Shown here: in pieces, positions 34,079 through 46,064 of the stretch | Numbering within the stretch: position 1 is the first letter of the stretch | Layout: each line of letters begins with the position of its first letter | DNA from: Chrysemys picta bellii | Lineage: Eukaryota > Chordata > Testudines > Emydidae | NCBI RefSeq assembly: GCF_011386835.1 | Contig: NC_088791.1 | Coordinates: forward strand, 34,012,998-34,076,997 | Direction: 5' to 3' | Length of the DNA: 64,000 bases | The notes under the pieces: generated by a model | Told to the model about the DNA's origin: nothing | Seen by the model: the letters and a program-made list of their open reading frames with translations, nothing else | The model's database searches: none | Made by a program: the position numbers and the translations under genes

Positions 34079-34952
34079 TTGTTTACTATGCAGTATATGG
34101 ATAACTCCCAAAAGCTAACAGTGCATAATATCCTGTTTGAATTACATGAACATCATAAAGACATAGTAAAAATTAAATATTGGCCAGGCTTAGACCAAGT
34201 TAGAGAAGGGAAATTAGTTGATGAGAACTATTTAGCAGGCACTAAAATATTTCAGAATCCATGTTATGTTATCCTTGGAAGTGGGCAATTAAGCAACAGT
34301 GCAGGCTTAATATTGATTTTGAAAAAAAAAAAAAAAAGTTAGTCTGCTTAGTTTTAGTTAGTAATTATTCCTGGTAGAACAAAATTGTACAAAAGATGCA
34401 ATCGTTTTAGCAGAAGTATTCAACATTGTGGAATAGGTTTGCTGCATGTGAAAAGAGATTGTTTCAGATAATGATGCTCTTTGTTTCTGTGGAATTTCAA
34501 ATATTCCTTAGGAAATATAGAGAAAAGATTCCCAGATCTTTTGCACATTATCCAGCTTCCAATAGTGTAGTAGAACACACTGTGCCCTCAAAAGGGCATT
34601 AGAAAAAGGAAGATAGAACTCTGTAATGGTATTACATATTCTCTGCTCTTTGAAATCTACACCACAGTCTACTATTCAGAAAACTACAATAGAGTTATTT
34701 CTTAAATGTAATTTAGCATTTTGATTTGTGTTATATAGACCAGATTTAGCCAAGCAAATACAGGGTAAATACCCCATAACATGTGGTTTTATGCCTAGCT
34801 CAGAAGGGATTTGGTGTGAAATTACAAGGGAGGTGAGAAATAGTAAGGAAGGTTATGGGGCCAGTAATAAATCTGATAGAGGTAAGAAGAATAAATATAA
34901 GGAACATATTGACCAGTTGTTACAAGATAGAAATTCAGCAACGGAAATTTAG
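34079..34952 (+). pseudogene. Ty3/gypsy-type integrase, heavily decayed
   Basis: Integrase joins retroelement DNA to the genome. Three blocks appear in the right order with frame changes between them. First is a zinc-binding-like block, LHEHHKDIVKIKYWPGLDQ (34140-34200), resembling the H-x-H and WWPG-D part of gypsy integrases. Second is the catalytic core: a SDND box at about 34460, then in a shifted frame EFQIFLRKYREKIPRSFAHY and PASNSVVEHT (34490-34585), then ALKRALEKG (34590-34612). These resemble the usual SDNG and YHPASNG-ER signature with its acidic residues. Third is the downstream TPQSTIQKTTIELFLKC and YRPDLAKQIQGK (34660-34765), like the PH-TTG-SPAEL and RLDL-RPD region. At least four stops or shifts occur. 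No LTRs were found nearby. The same blocks could come from a domesticated integrase, but the decay argues against this. Confidence 0.6.
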
Positions 34953-37317
34953 AAAATGAAATGAAATTAAAACAAATGTCTAAATGTCAAAATTTACCAT
35001 GAAATGGAAATTCTGAGTTTTGACCAGCTCTGTTTAGGATGCTGGCAAGATTTCCCTTAAATGGAGGCAAATCAGTGTCCAAGACCAGAACTACTCACAA
35101 TTCATCAGCCAGTCTCATTAGTTACATTACATTGTTCTAATTTAAACAATACATTAATTGGAAGCCAAGACCTTACCAGGAAACACACTGGATTCAGATG
35201 AATCTTTAATAATCTCTAACAGCCACAAACCTTCTTCATGACTGGCAGATTTTCTCTTTGACTTCTATGGTATCAGTCATTTCACTGGGAAGTGGGATTT
35301 CTTTTGTGGGTATCAGGGCTTGGAACCAATAACCCAGCACATGTTTTTTTCTGGTAATAGCTGAGCTACCCATTTATCTGTGGATAGTCAGGTGGGACGG
35401 ATGTGTCAGTCTCAGGCCTTCTCTAATAGAAAATGGGTGAACATTCACTTGGCTAGATCATTCAGGTACATTATTTTGATAGAAGAGCAGTTAGTTAATG
35501 TCACTAGTGATGTATGACACACGAACACTTGAAGGGAAATAATGGTGATAATTTGTCAAAGAAGCTAAGAGGTAGAGTGGTAGGGTAGGTGAGGTGTAAT
35601 GATACACTATGTGGTTAGAATAATATGATATAGTGCTAGAGGAAAGGAGAATAACATAGGAGGACAAAAGAAAGAGAGGTGGAACAGTACAAAACATTAG
35701 GATTCTAGATAAATTTAGGAGGCTATATGTGCCTAGCATACTCTTGGTGCTATACAAATAATGAAGTAATAAGAATAAATGCAATAGTCATCATGCAAAT
35801 TGAGTTAAAAATATGAGACATTAACCGAGAAGAATGTGTAAAAGAAAGGCAGAGAAAGGAAAATAATGAATGGCAGCAAAGGAAATAAAATCCAGAGATA
35901 AGTGGTTTTTTGTAACTTTCTGCTAAACTAAATCATTTTGAGCTACTGTATGTACAAGTCTGCCTACAGTCAGCAGGGAGAGAAGAAAAATAGATAAAGG
36001 AGGAAAAATATATTTCTGAAAACCTTTCAAACAATTTATGGTTATTTTAAAATTTTTAAGAGTTCTTTAGAGAAATTTATGACTAATCAGGAAACAGGAG
36101 GAATTTAAAATGTGGCAGATGTTTGTGAATTAGAAAATGCTTTGTCAGAAGAGGAGTAAATATATCTGGGAACGTAAGAGTTTGAAAGATTTTTTCAATG
36201 AAACATATGCAAATGGTGAAATGACTAAGCACAGCGGTATGAGTCATGAGTAAAACAGAATAGCTATATTTCACTAACAGAGACAGAAAGAAAGGATGTC
36301 GGAGGAACAGTTTTGTGCAACTGCAAAGTGCAATAACAATGTTTGTTATGTTACACAAAACATCCTACTGTAACTTAATCTACAAGATATGTGAGGACCC
36401 ATGAGGAGTCTTGTGACCACATTGCAGTGGAGAACTAGTCATGTGCAAAAGAGAGATGGTGGGTTTGGAGGAAGAGGAGTCTCTTTGGAGATTCTAATGA
36501 GTTTGTTTAGATGAAAGGACAGGAGAGAATTCTGGTTATATAGAGAGCCATATGGTGCTATTTAGGCACTGGGCTACATTGGGCACTGCTCCTTCTAGAA
36601 TTTCCCTATATGAAGGGGACTGTGCATGCCCCACAGTCCCTCCAAATATTGTAGCCTGTTCTCTCCACATCAGACTTGGCCAGCTGCATTGACCAGTGCA
36701 GGAAGGAAAGTAGGGTCAGTGCTCTGCATCCTCAACCAATCATTGGGGTGATTATTTATGCACCCAGGGCTACTATAAGAGGCAGCCAGGGCTACTAAAA
36801 AGGGCCATCCAAATACCTGGACTTCCATTTTCTCGCATAGCTGCTCAAGGGCCAGGCACAATCTAGTTAATGGGTGTACTGTAAGTAAGAGCATAGGAAT
36901 CTGAAGTTCCAGAGAAGAGATTTAGATGTATTAGGCAAGATTCATCAGTGTAGTAGGGACTTGATACTGAGTGTATTATAATTATCTTTCATATCTCCCA
37001 GTTCACTAAAAATGGAGGTTATTAATAGCTTACGTTTCACTTTTGCCAGTTCCTGGCTGGGACTTGAAGCACTTCTTAGCTTTTTAAGACTGCTTCACAA
37101 TTACTCAGAAGTAAACCAAAGATGTGCTGAGAAACAGAATCCTTTCATTTCCCCGCACCATACTATAAAAGGAGACTATGGCTTTTCTGAATGGGATTAG
37201 GTGATTTGTATCCCTCACAATGTGGGCTTGAGTGCCCTGTGGATAATAATAGGCTATAAATAAACCCTCCACCTGTCAAAACTAATACAGATAGATAAAT
37301 CACTCATTAAAATGTAG
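34953..37317. other. Unassigned AT-rich stretch
   Basis: No gene or repeat is recognised. Minus-strand open frames of 91-97 codons at 35491-35784 and 36083-36358 are leucine/isoleucine-rich by composition and show no motif. Confidence 0.4.
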
Positions 37318-37325
37318 GTGTACTG

Positions 37326-37649
37326 CAGGGATCAGCAACCTTTAGCACGCGGGAAATCTACTGGCGGGCCGGTATGGTTTGTTTACCTGCAGCGTCCTCA
37401 GGTTTGGCCGATCACAGCTCCCACAGGCTGTGGTTCACCGTTCCAGGCCAATGGGGGCTGCGGGAAGCAGCATGGGCCAAAGGATGTGCTGGCCGCCACT
37501 TCCCGCAGCCCGCATTAGCCTGGAACAGCAAATTGCGGCCAGTGGGAAGTGCAATCAGCCGAACTTGCAGACGCTGCAGGTAAACAAACCGTCCCAGCCT
37601 GCCAGCAGATTTCCCTGACAGGCCGCGTGCCAAAGGTTGCAGATCCCTG
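37326..37649. mobile_element. hAT MITE, 324 bp, perfect 8-bp duplication
   Basis: The ends are CAGGGATCAGCAACCTTTAG and, in reverse, CAGGGATCTGCAACCTTTGG. GTGTACTG flanks both sides perfectly (37318-37325 and 37650-37657). The whole element is close to one long inverted repeat, with GTTTGTTTACCTGCAGCG near the left and CGCTGCAGGTAAACAAAC near the right. Partial relatives are at 3072-3245 and 57360-57500. Confidence 0.9.
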
Positions 37650-37850
37650 GTGTACTGCATAAGGATGTAAAGAAAAAGACTTATGAAATTATTTTAGTTT
37701 ACTTTGTTGTTGAATTATGCATTTTTATATTCAGATAAGGCCTGCTCTAACTCTCTTACCCTAGTTGAGTATACCTTATCCCACAAGTAGTCCCATGGAA
37801 ACTACTCAGAGGTAGCAAGGACAGAATCCTGCCTGTAATTATTTTATCTA

Positions 37851-37924
37851 ATTCTCCTCTGATTTTATGCTGACTAACTCCACTGACCTCATTGGAGCTA
37901 TTCCTGATTTACAATGATATGAGA
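37851..37924. repeat. Palindromic dispersed repeat, first clear copy
   Basis: TTCTCCTCTGATTTTATGC and CTAACTCCACTGA pair with the reverse of TCATTGGAGCTATTCC and TGATTTACAATGATATGAG. The type is an interrupted palindrome with TAACTCCA-type centre. Confidence 0.5.
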
Positions 37925-38520
37925 AAAAACAGGCCTATGGGGTCAGATTCTCAGTTATGTCTGATGTGTAAAGTTAGCAGTGGGGGAAATGGAATGAAAT
38001 ACCCATCAAACATTTTGATAAAATGCCATAGTTACTCTATCATCTTCTTCAGTAAGGAAAATGCATTCTAAATATTTCCAGCTATACTCCCCATTAAAGA
38101 AATCCATGGGCCGACTGGCACTTTGCCACTTTGTGTTTAAACTTCATTGCAGTTCTGAATCTGCTGAAGTGGAACTTCCTCTCAGGGCATCACATGAGTT
38201 TATCTGACTGAATGCCATGTGAAAGTTTGGACTATTTATTTCCTCTTATTTATACTGGTTCAAAAATGCATCAAGTTCTGATTCCACCTCAGGTGACAAT
38301 GCTAAACAATCGCTGGAAACTAGAAACGTTTTAGAACAAGAAAGAGGTGTGATGCCTAAAGCAACTCTCCCTGCTTTAGCGTAGAGCTTCTGCCTATGAT
38401 TTTCCTGGCCACTCCTGATTTTATGCTATTGTTTTAAACAAAATAGGATACATATTGTCACACCTGTCACATCAGTTCAACCCTGAAGCTCATCACCTTT
38501 GTAGGCAATATATAGTACAG

Positions 38521-38612
38521 GCCTGACTCTGCCCTTATTTACACTGATGCAAATCCAGAGTAACCACTGCGGTTGCACTGGTGTCAAGCCAATATGCCAG
38601 GAGAGTCAGACA
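38521..38612. repeat. Palindromic dispersed repeat, second copy
   Basis: CCTGACTCTGCCCTTATTTA and CACTGATGCAAATCC pair with the reverse of GTTGCACTGGTGTCAAGCC and GCCAGGAGAGTCAGAC. It is the same kind of unit as 37851-37924, more diverged. Confidence 0.45.
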
Positions 38613-40279
38613 CCACATGTTTTCTGTTCTCTTTTGACTGCTTTCATGTTGATAACAGGCATTTCCAATTCTGGATTATGACAATTCTAAGTCAATGTGT
38701 CTATTTATTTCTCTCCCATAGCCATACTGGAGAGAGAAGCTAGAAGGTGATCAGTCTACTGTGATCTTATTTATTAATGTCCCACACTGAAAGGTATGTT
38801 TCCTATGCAGGGATAATATAGCTTCAAAGGCTCTTTTTCTTGCACCATGTGTTTGCCTTCATATATAGTGCTTGCAGACTGCACATTTATCTTATACAAA
38901 GTCAAGTTGCAATAATGGGTTTTCTATGTTTGGTGCAATCCAGGCTGTTATAGTAACTGGTGCTCATGAGAACCCTGCATTGTTGGTATTATTTGAGGAT
39001 TCTTTAGGCACACAAGTGTCAACAGGTGTAACTCAGTGTAGGGAGTCATGTTGCGAGGTGGCATTGCTGTGATAGAGTAATAACTTCCTGCTGAAGAGAC
39101 AGCACGTGCAGAATTCTGCAAACTGCCTTTGTTTACTTGGCACCTATGCCCTAGTGAAACTGACATACCACCTTGTGTGTGGGCACAATGCCATCCTAAC
39201 AGATGGGGATTGAATGTAGGCAGCCAAGAGACCATGTCTGAGCATCAAATGTGTTTGTGAAGGGCAGGGTTCCCAGCTAGGAATGTCAAAACAGCTGTTT
39301 GTCCTGAGTTGTGTGTGCCTGTGGGTAAGGTGGGATATGCCTTTGCTAATTCATCACTCAGCTTGATTAATATTTTAAAAACTCTTCTGTGCAGCCAGCT
39401 TTTATGATTCTGGATTAGTGTTTTGCCTGAAGAGTCAAAGATAGATATTACAGTTAACATTCCTTTTAGGCTGTCTGTGAACTGACTGAAAAAATGGCAC
39501 AATGGGACAGATAAATGTTTGCCATGAGGTGGAACCCTGCTCTGTGCCTTCCATAGCTTTCCACATAATTTTGCTAAATGGAATCCTAAATAATTCAGTA
39601 TCGGTTCATATCAAAACTAATCTCAAGTTTTAATACTGAAAGCTACTAAGAAATACAACAGTTATTTAAAATCATCTGCTGACACTCAAAAAGCAACAAG
39701 TGAAAAGGTAGCAGGAATAAAAAAAAAGTGAAAGATGGCAGATCTCTAAAATGATTCTGTCTCACCTTTTTTCTTAATGGCAATAAAATGTACAACCTTC
39801 ATTTTCACAAGATCAAAAATAAATTCTCTCCCACTAGCTAGGAGAGCTTCAAAGAATTATTCCTTTAAAAATAAATCTTCTCTTCCAGCATTTTATAACC
39901 TTCTCTTTTCAAGCTGATTTCAGACATGGCTGTACCGTGTCTACTACTAAACACAATTTTTATAACACCTTTTTATAATACTCAGACTCCTTGACTCTGG
40001 TGAATAGCTTCATAATGACAGTGAAGTGATTCTTTTTTAGTTTAAGAAGATTGCCTTTCCATAGGCATTATTATAATCACTATTCTCTGTGATTAATATA
40101 GCTCTACCATGTGTAATTCAAACTACTACCCTATTAGGATTTTAAAATGTTGAGTACATTTCCTGTCTCAATCTGCAGTCCTTGCCTATTTACAAGTGAT
40201 AGGTAATTGTTGAGTATGCTTATCCTTTAGAATGAAAAATGACTAAAAGCAATGCATTATGGATTTATTTCACTGTAAA
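38613..40279. other. Unassigned stretch
   Basis: No gene or repeat is recognised. Confidence 0.4.
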
Positions 40280-40284
40280 GCCCT

Positions 40285-41168
40285 TGTCACAGTTCAGTTG
40301 TAATTGCACCTATATTCCCCTTCGTTATCATTTGAGGGCAAACCACTTTAGGCTTCCAGCTCCTCAGTCATCACCTCTCCTGGGCAGAGACCAAGCCACT
40401 CTCCTTCCTGACTGGGGGAATCTTTAAGGCTGCACACTGTGATATGCCCAGCAAGCCAGACTGCCTAAAAGGCCAGCATCTGCACTTTGCTTTCTCTTCA
40501 GCATCTAGGACAAGTGTATTTCCCACCATTATAAATTACCACACAGCTGTTTATAACCAAGTCTTTTTATTCTTAAGGTGAAAGCATTACAGAGAAAACA
40601 TTAAAAACAATAGAAGAACATACACATGTGCCAAAAAGCTTACCAGAGCTCATGCCCACCCCATCCTCTGGCTTTTGGTAGGTGTCAGGCCTTGAAAACC
40701 CACAACTGCATTTTCCCTGTGGTTATAAATTCACAGCTGTTTCAGATTAAGAACCAGAACAACAATGACTAGTTCAGTCTTTCCTTTATACAGCTTGGGC
40801 CTTTGATTCTGGCCTCATGTAACCGGTGATCATCAGACAATGGCCCACTCCTCAGGGTGTAGTTTAAAAAGGCTGGATTTTTGCATAACTGCAGGTGAGG
40901 ATTTGCATTCACCTCTCCCTAGATTTTCCCCAGGAAAACCACTTAACACATTTTTGTTCCAAGAGTCCATTCCTGGTTGGCCCACTGTTCAGTAGAGTCC
41001 TTTGAACCCCCAGACCTCAAACATGCCTTCCCCTTCACAAATTACATACAAACCCAGCCCATAATAATGCATAAACCTTTCAGTTAACACAATGCATTCC
41101 AAAGATACTTAAACTTAAATCAGTAAGGTCTCCCAAGGACAGTGCAGGAAATTGCCATATCTGTCACA
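40285..41168 (-). mobile_element. Solo LTR, 884 bp, perfect 5-bp duplication
   Basis: On the plus strand it begins TGTCACAGTTCAG and ends CATATCTGTCACA. GCCCT flanks both sides (40280-40284 and 41169-41173). Read on the minus strand it starts TGTGACAGATATGG, the form I recall for a repeated turtle LTR. No internal genes are attached. A 5-bp duplication fits a gypsy-like or ERVL-like integrase. Confidence 0.75.
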
Positions 41169-41173
41169 GCCCT

Positions 41174-44100
41174 ATAAAACTACTGACATCAAATAAAAGG
41201 CATAATTTTGGAACACAGAGGACATTCATTGTAATTTATGGAACGAAGTTAAGGTTTTCATATTCATGTTTCTAAACATGTATACTGTAGCAAATGACCT
41301 GCCTACATTTTCTGTCAGGTGGCATTTGTACCCTGTAAAGCCTTTTTAAGAGGACTGTGCTGACTTTGAGCGGCAATAGCAAACTGTATTTCTTAGAGGA
41401 GATACAAACTGTGCTGATGAAACCGTGTGTGTTTGCTCAGTCTACTGCTAGAATAAGTGCTACAGATTACCAAGGGAACAATGTTTAGAGCAGGGACTGA
41501 ACGCATTGGAAACATTACCACCGGTCGCTGAATGAGGAATGTTGACAGCCTCTGAGAGATCATGAAATCCAGATCTGTGTGTTCTAATCTGTTGCAAAAA
41601 TACTTTCTGTAACAATGCTCCTCAAGAGGCCCTGACACTGGAATCTCACAAGAAATGGCTGAGAAAACAGTCTTGTCTTCTGATTCAGATATAAATAGCT
41701 TATTGGGGAAATAAAATATTAGGTTCATCCCAATCCTAAAAGCTGCCTGGGGAATAGAAATCACTTTGTTCTCTCTGTTCCAATGGAAAGCTTTGATTCT
41801 GTTTGCCAATACATTTGCCAACAATGTTCACAGGTAGTGAGACATATGCTGAATATATGATTGATCATTAACTCCTTAGCAATGACACACCAGTAGGTGG
41901 CACATTTGACTTCACATCTCAAATGATTGCAGCATTTCCACCATGCTGCAACCTTAACTGATTCTGCAGCTCCTTTCCGCAACCAGCTGTTTATTTTCTA
42001 CACCCCCACCTGTCAGAACACTATACCTCCACTGTACACTGCTCATTTTTCCCTCCTGCCAGCTGGTAGCTATTAACAACATACCAGGTGGCCTGCAATC
42101 ACTCTTCTCATCATGCTGCCTCACCCACCTGCCTTCCAAGCCCAGCCCTCCTGTTCTATTATCCAGAGTTCCAACCTCCCTACTATCAACTTCAGCCCCA
42201 GGAATCTCCACTCAAGTTGCCACTGCTGTCCTCCCAGTCACCACCCGTGAATAATACACATACATAAATAGGTTGACTAAGCTGATTTTTACTATTGTGA
42301 CAAAACAACTTAACAACTGAAATTGCTTCCATTATGATCTGATAAAAAAGCAATAATGGAGCTACTTGATCAATTACCTTCTACCCATTGCTTGAAATTA
42401 CAATTCTATTCCATCTCACTTCTCTTGAAAATAGGGAAAAACCATATTTAAAAAGGGGGAGGATGAGGAGTAAACCACCACCGTAGTTTAGACATTATCG
42501 CTGCTCACGCCAGTTCCTCTGAATTTGTTATTATTATTGAGCCTATATTTGACAGAGTGCTCTGTTATTGAGAGTGATTGCTGATTGGCTGGAGTTTAAT
42601 GGGGCCAGAGTTCAGCAGCTGTAAAATTTACTCCAGCTTTGAAAAAGTCAGTCAACGCTGAGGCCCTGGTTAGGGAAAGCTCTGTTCTAGTCTTGAAAGA
42701 GTGTGTTTAGTGTGGGCATTGGATGTATCAGCAAAGACATTTTTTTTTCAACCTGTACAAAGGCTTCTTTAAACTCTGGGTTTTATGAAGTCTTATTTAT
42801 GGTCTTATGAAGTTGCTATAAGAGTTTTGGTATGTGTGGTCCCTAGGATTATTCATCATGGGTGCACATGCACTCCATATATCTCAGATCAGCAGATACT
42901 TCAATAACAGTGTCTGTTGGTCCATGCCTATGCCCTACATCTCCTTGGGCTCTGAGTCAATGTATAAGGGGCAGTGCAGACTTACCGCCTCCCCAGTTCC
43001 TTCTCTACCGTGAATCAAGTGAAGATCAAAAGAGATGGAAAGGTGGGCAAAACCTTAGGTTACAAGTGAGTAGGTGCCCACAGGATTCAACAGTTTTGTG
43101 AATTGCAGTAGAGCCTAAAACTGGGATTTAGGCACCTAGGTCCCTTTGTGAATCCAGGCCTTAGTCCCTGTCCTGGAGAAGTTAGAATCAAATAAAGAGG
43201 GAATCTCGTTACAAGTGCTCTGACATCATATCAGACACTTTTGAAAGTTATAAGGTTCCTTTTTGAATTCAGCCCTGGCACAGTTCCAACACGAATCCTA
43301 TACAATCTCATTTAGAAAGCCCCTTATTCATGAAAACATCCCAAGGCAGTGTATACTTTAAATGGGATTAGAGGGAGCTCAGCTAAAGGCAATATTAAGA
43401 AGAAGAGCCTTAATCTTACTCTTAAAAACATTTAGTGAGGGAGATTCTCTTGAGCCCAAAGGATAGCTCATTCTAAATAGAAGAGGGATACAGTGTAAAT
43501 GCTTAGTATCAATGAATATATTTTTGACTCAGACAAGTTGAATCTTATTAATCATGTCCTCCTTGAGGCTCTCTTATAATATATTCTATGTAGTTTATTG
43601 CATAAACCATTGGGTAATACATGGATGTCTTTGCTCAGATGAAATTCCCAGCAAGATAAATGGGAGCTTTGCCTGTATAAGGACTGCACAATGAGTCCCT
43701 ATCCTGTGCATACTGGACATTGCAACATTTTTTTTTTTGTTCCCAGTAAGGCAAAGGCAAAGCTCCACAGAGCTTCTGCTAGGGCAAAAGTGATGTTTCA
43801 AATTATACAGACTAAAATGTGTGTATATATGGAGTTGGGAAACGTTGAAGCATATTTAAAGTTTCACTGATCAGCGTTTTAAGCTAGAGCTTCCACTGAT
43901 CTTGCTGACAGAGCATGGTGAGAGCACCGTAGACATAGAATGCTAGTGTTTTCATGTCATCTGTAACACAAAGTGGGCACGGACAATGTTTCATTGGTTA
44001 ACACTGACATGAGAACCTTTATGCAACAAGAGAAATTCTAATCAAAATTAGAGAGGAAGAAAAACACCCTTTCACCTGTCACCAAAAATGTATGCACCAT

Positions 44101-44189
44101 GGCTTGCAGATTCTCTCTCTTTTAAGGCAATTGTTGTATTGTTGGACATGTAAGGAAATATTTTTTACTTTGTAAGAAAAAAGAAGGGA
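41174..44189. other. Unassigned stretch
   Basis: No gene is supported. A 143-codon minus-strand open frame at 41393-41824 is the longest in the stretch; it shows no family motif, no conserved spacing and no supporting signals. A short GGGATTTAGGCACCTAGG motif at 43120-43137 resembles the ends of the palindromic unit at 50911-51027. Confidence 0.4.
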
Positions 44190-44194
44190 GGTCT

Positions 44195-44390
44195 TGTTGC
44201 TAAGGCACTAGGCGTCAGGAGGTCTGGCTTCAGTTCCTAGTTCCATCAGACTTCCTGTGTGACATCGGGCAAATTGATTAATCTGTGCTCAGTTTTCCCA
44301 TCTGTAAAATGGGCATCATAATATATCCTTTCTTCCTCCACCCCTTTGTATGGGTGTCTACTTAGGACTTGGAGTTATTCACGGACAGCT
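44195..44390 (+). mobile_element. MIR-like SINE, near full length
   Basis: It starts with a tRNA-like head (TTGCTAAGGCACTAGGCGTC, then TTCAGTTCCTAGTTCC). It continues with CTGTGTGACATCGGGC and the core CTCAGTTTTCCCATCTGTAA AATGGG. Divergence is high, as expected for this old family. Confidence 0.65.
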
Positions 44391-44536
44391 GTTTTTGAAT
44401 AGCTATTCCTGAATAACGCCAATTCACTTTTCTCAGAGATGGCACAGGAGATGAGTTCTCCACTCTATGTGGATCTTTTTGCAGGATTGGGGCCTAAAGT
44501 GGCATTAGTGAGCATGTGGGATAGCCCTTTATCTCT

Positions 44537-44663
44537 TATGCATCCATAGAAGTGGGCAGTAGCCCACAAAAGCTTATGCTCTAATAAATGTGTTAGTCTC
44601 TAAGGTGCCACAAGTACTCCTGTTCTTTTTGCGGATACAGATTAACACGGCTGCCACTCTGAA
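44537..44663 (+). mobile_element. Penelope-like element 3' end, 127 bp, 12-bp duplication
   Basis: Flanked by perfect CCCTTTATCTCT at 44525-44536 and 44664-44675, so it is one complete, severely 5'-truncated insertion. It shares AAAGCTTATGC, TGTTAGTCTCTAAGG and TGCCACAAGTACTCCT with the 3' end of the GIY-YIG-coding copy at 58377-59173, which links it to that family. It runs further at the 3' side, ending AACACGGCTGCCACTCTGAA. A degenerate hammerhead-like fold is present: GTGGG/CCCAC stem at 44552-44567. Confidence 0.8.
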
Positions 44664-44675
44664 CCCTTTATCTCT

Positions 44676-45490
44676 GTTGCCCAAGATGGTTGCCAGCAGG
44701 AAAAACAGAGCAGCACACAATGAGTCCAGAGAATGAAAAATCTCAAAGGTGTTTTTAAAGGTAAAAATCTCTTTTCATAAGTCTCTTGCATTTTATAGAC
44801 AGTCATTTACTTCAAAATAGTTCTTGCAGTGAATTTTTACAGCCACAGTTTATGCAATGCTTCTGTGGATAAATGGTTAAGAGCTATTTTCCCATAAATT
44901 AGCAAGAGAGAAAACCCATAAAATTTGTCAGCAGGCTTCAGAAGGGTGCTATTTTCAAGCAGCACAAATTGTGACTGGCTCAGCACCATATGGTATTTAA
45001 TTTTCTCTAAAGTATGCATGTGCACAAATTGCATTTAGGTAACTGGAAGGCTGTCAGTTTGAAGATAATTCTACATATACTCTAACAGGTATAAAGCAAA
45101 GGTCCCTGATAATCCCTGCATCATTTCGAAAGATAGCCTCTTTATTCATGCACCAATACAAGTAAACATGAAGAAATGTTAAGAGCTTAGTTATTGGATT
45201 GATCTGAGGCTCACTCTTTATTGCTGAACCGTGGCTTGACTCCGAGCAAATAGTCCAAATAAGCATATGTAGTTTTAAAACTACGCTCGGGTATATTATA
45301 ATACACATCTTTCATGGAAAACTCATCAATTTCTATCCACTAAGAATAATATCTGTATTGTATCTTGTCATAGTAAGATGACAATACAATGCTAATTCAG
45401 TAGGAAAAAACGTGCTTCGTTTCTGCATTAGGTAGAAATATTCTGTGAGTACTCGTGCTGTGGTTGACTTGCTCTGTTTTGCTTTCTTTT

Positions 45491-45494
<4 letters not shown>
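44676..45494. other. Unassigned stretch
   Basis: No gene or repeat is recognised. Confidence 0.4.

Positions 45495-45560
<66 letters not shown>
45495..45560. repeat. (CA)33 microsatellite
   Basis: An uninterrupted CA dinucleotide run of 66 bp. The Val-Cys and Thr-His runs in overlapping open frames come from this repeat. Confidence 0.98.
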
Positions 45561-45565
<5 letters not shown>

Positions 45566-45619
45566 AGAACAAATATTTCTCAGCATCAAAGCAGTAAAGT
45601 TGGAGTGGACAAGGATTTA

Positions 45620-45702
45620 GTTGGGATTGGTCCTGCTTTGAGCAGAGGGTTGGACTAGATGACCTCCTTAGGTCCCTTCCAACCCTGATATTCTATGATT
45701 AG
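45620..45702 (+). mobile_element. CR1 LINE 3' tail fragment
   Basis: GGGATTGGTCCTGCTTTGAG, GTTGGACTAGATGACC, GTCCCTTCCAACCC and the terminal ATTCTATGATT repeat are the CR1 3' end. It is the same tail as the SINE at 2885-3071. Confidence 0.85.
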
Positions 45703-46064
45703 GAAGCAAGTTTATTGTTTGATTGTGAATTGAAATGGTGCCTGACTCTCTCCATCTTAGATCTGAATCTGCAATTTAGGAAACCCTGACCAAGAAAAGG
45801 GCCAGTATTTGAAAGAGAACATGAGCAAAAAGAGAAGAAGTGGTGAAGGAACAAGAAATGTAGAGACAAGTGGTGTTGAGGAGAGGGAAGGGAAAGAACA
45901 GGAAACAATGAGAAAATGGTTGCAGGAGAAGGGTTCTACTTTGGACTTAGCAAATTGACTACTACACCTGGCTCTTGAAAAAGATGAAAAGGAATAAAAA
46001 TACAATTCACCAGTGAGTGCAAATGGTAGAGGGCATGGAGTTTAGCAGGAATGAGAATCTCAGA

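Noticed and set aside
41393..41824. 143-codon minus-strand open frame
   Set aside because: The longest open frame in unassigned DNA, but no family signature and no supporting exon signals. A search of turtle transcripts would decide.
45333..45658. Val-Cys and Thr-His repeat proteins
   Set aside because: Products of translating the (CA)33 microsatellite.
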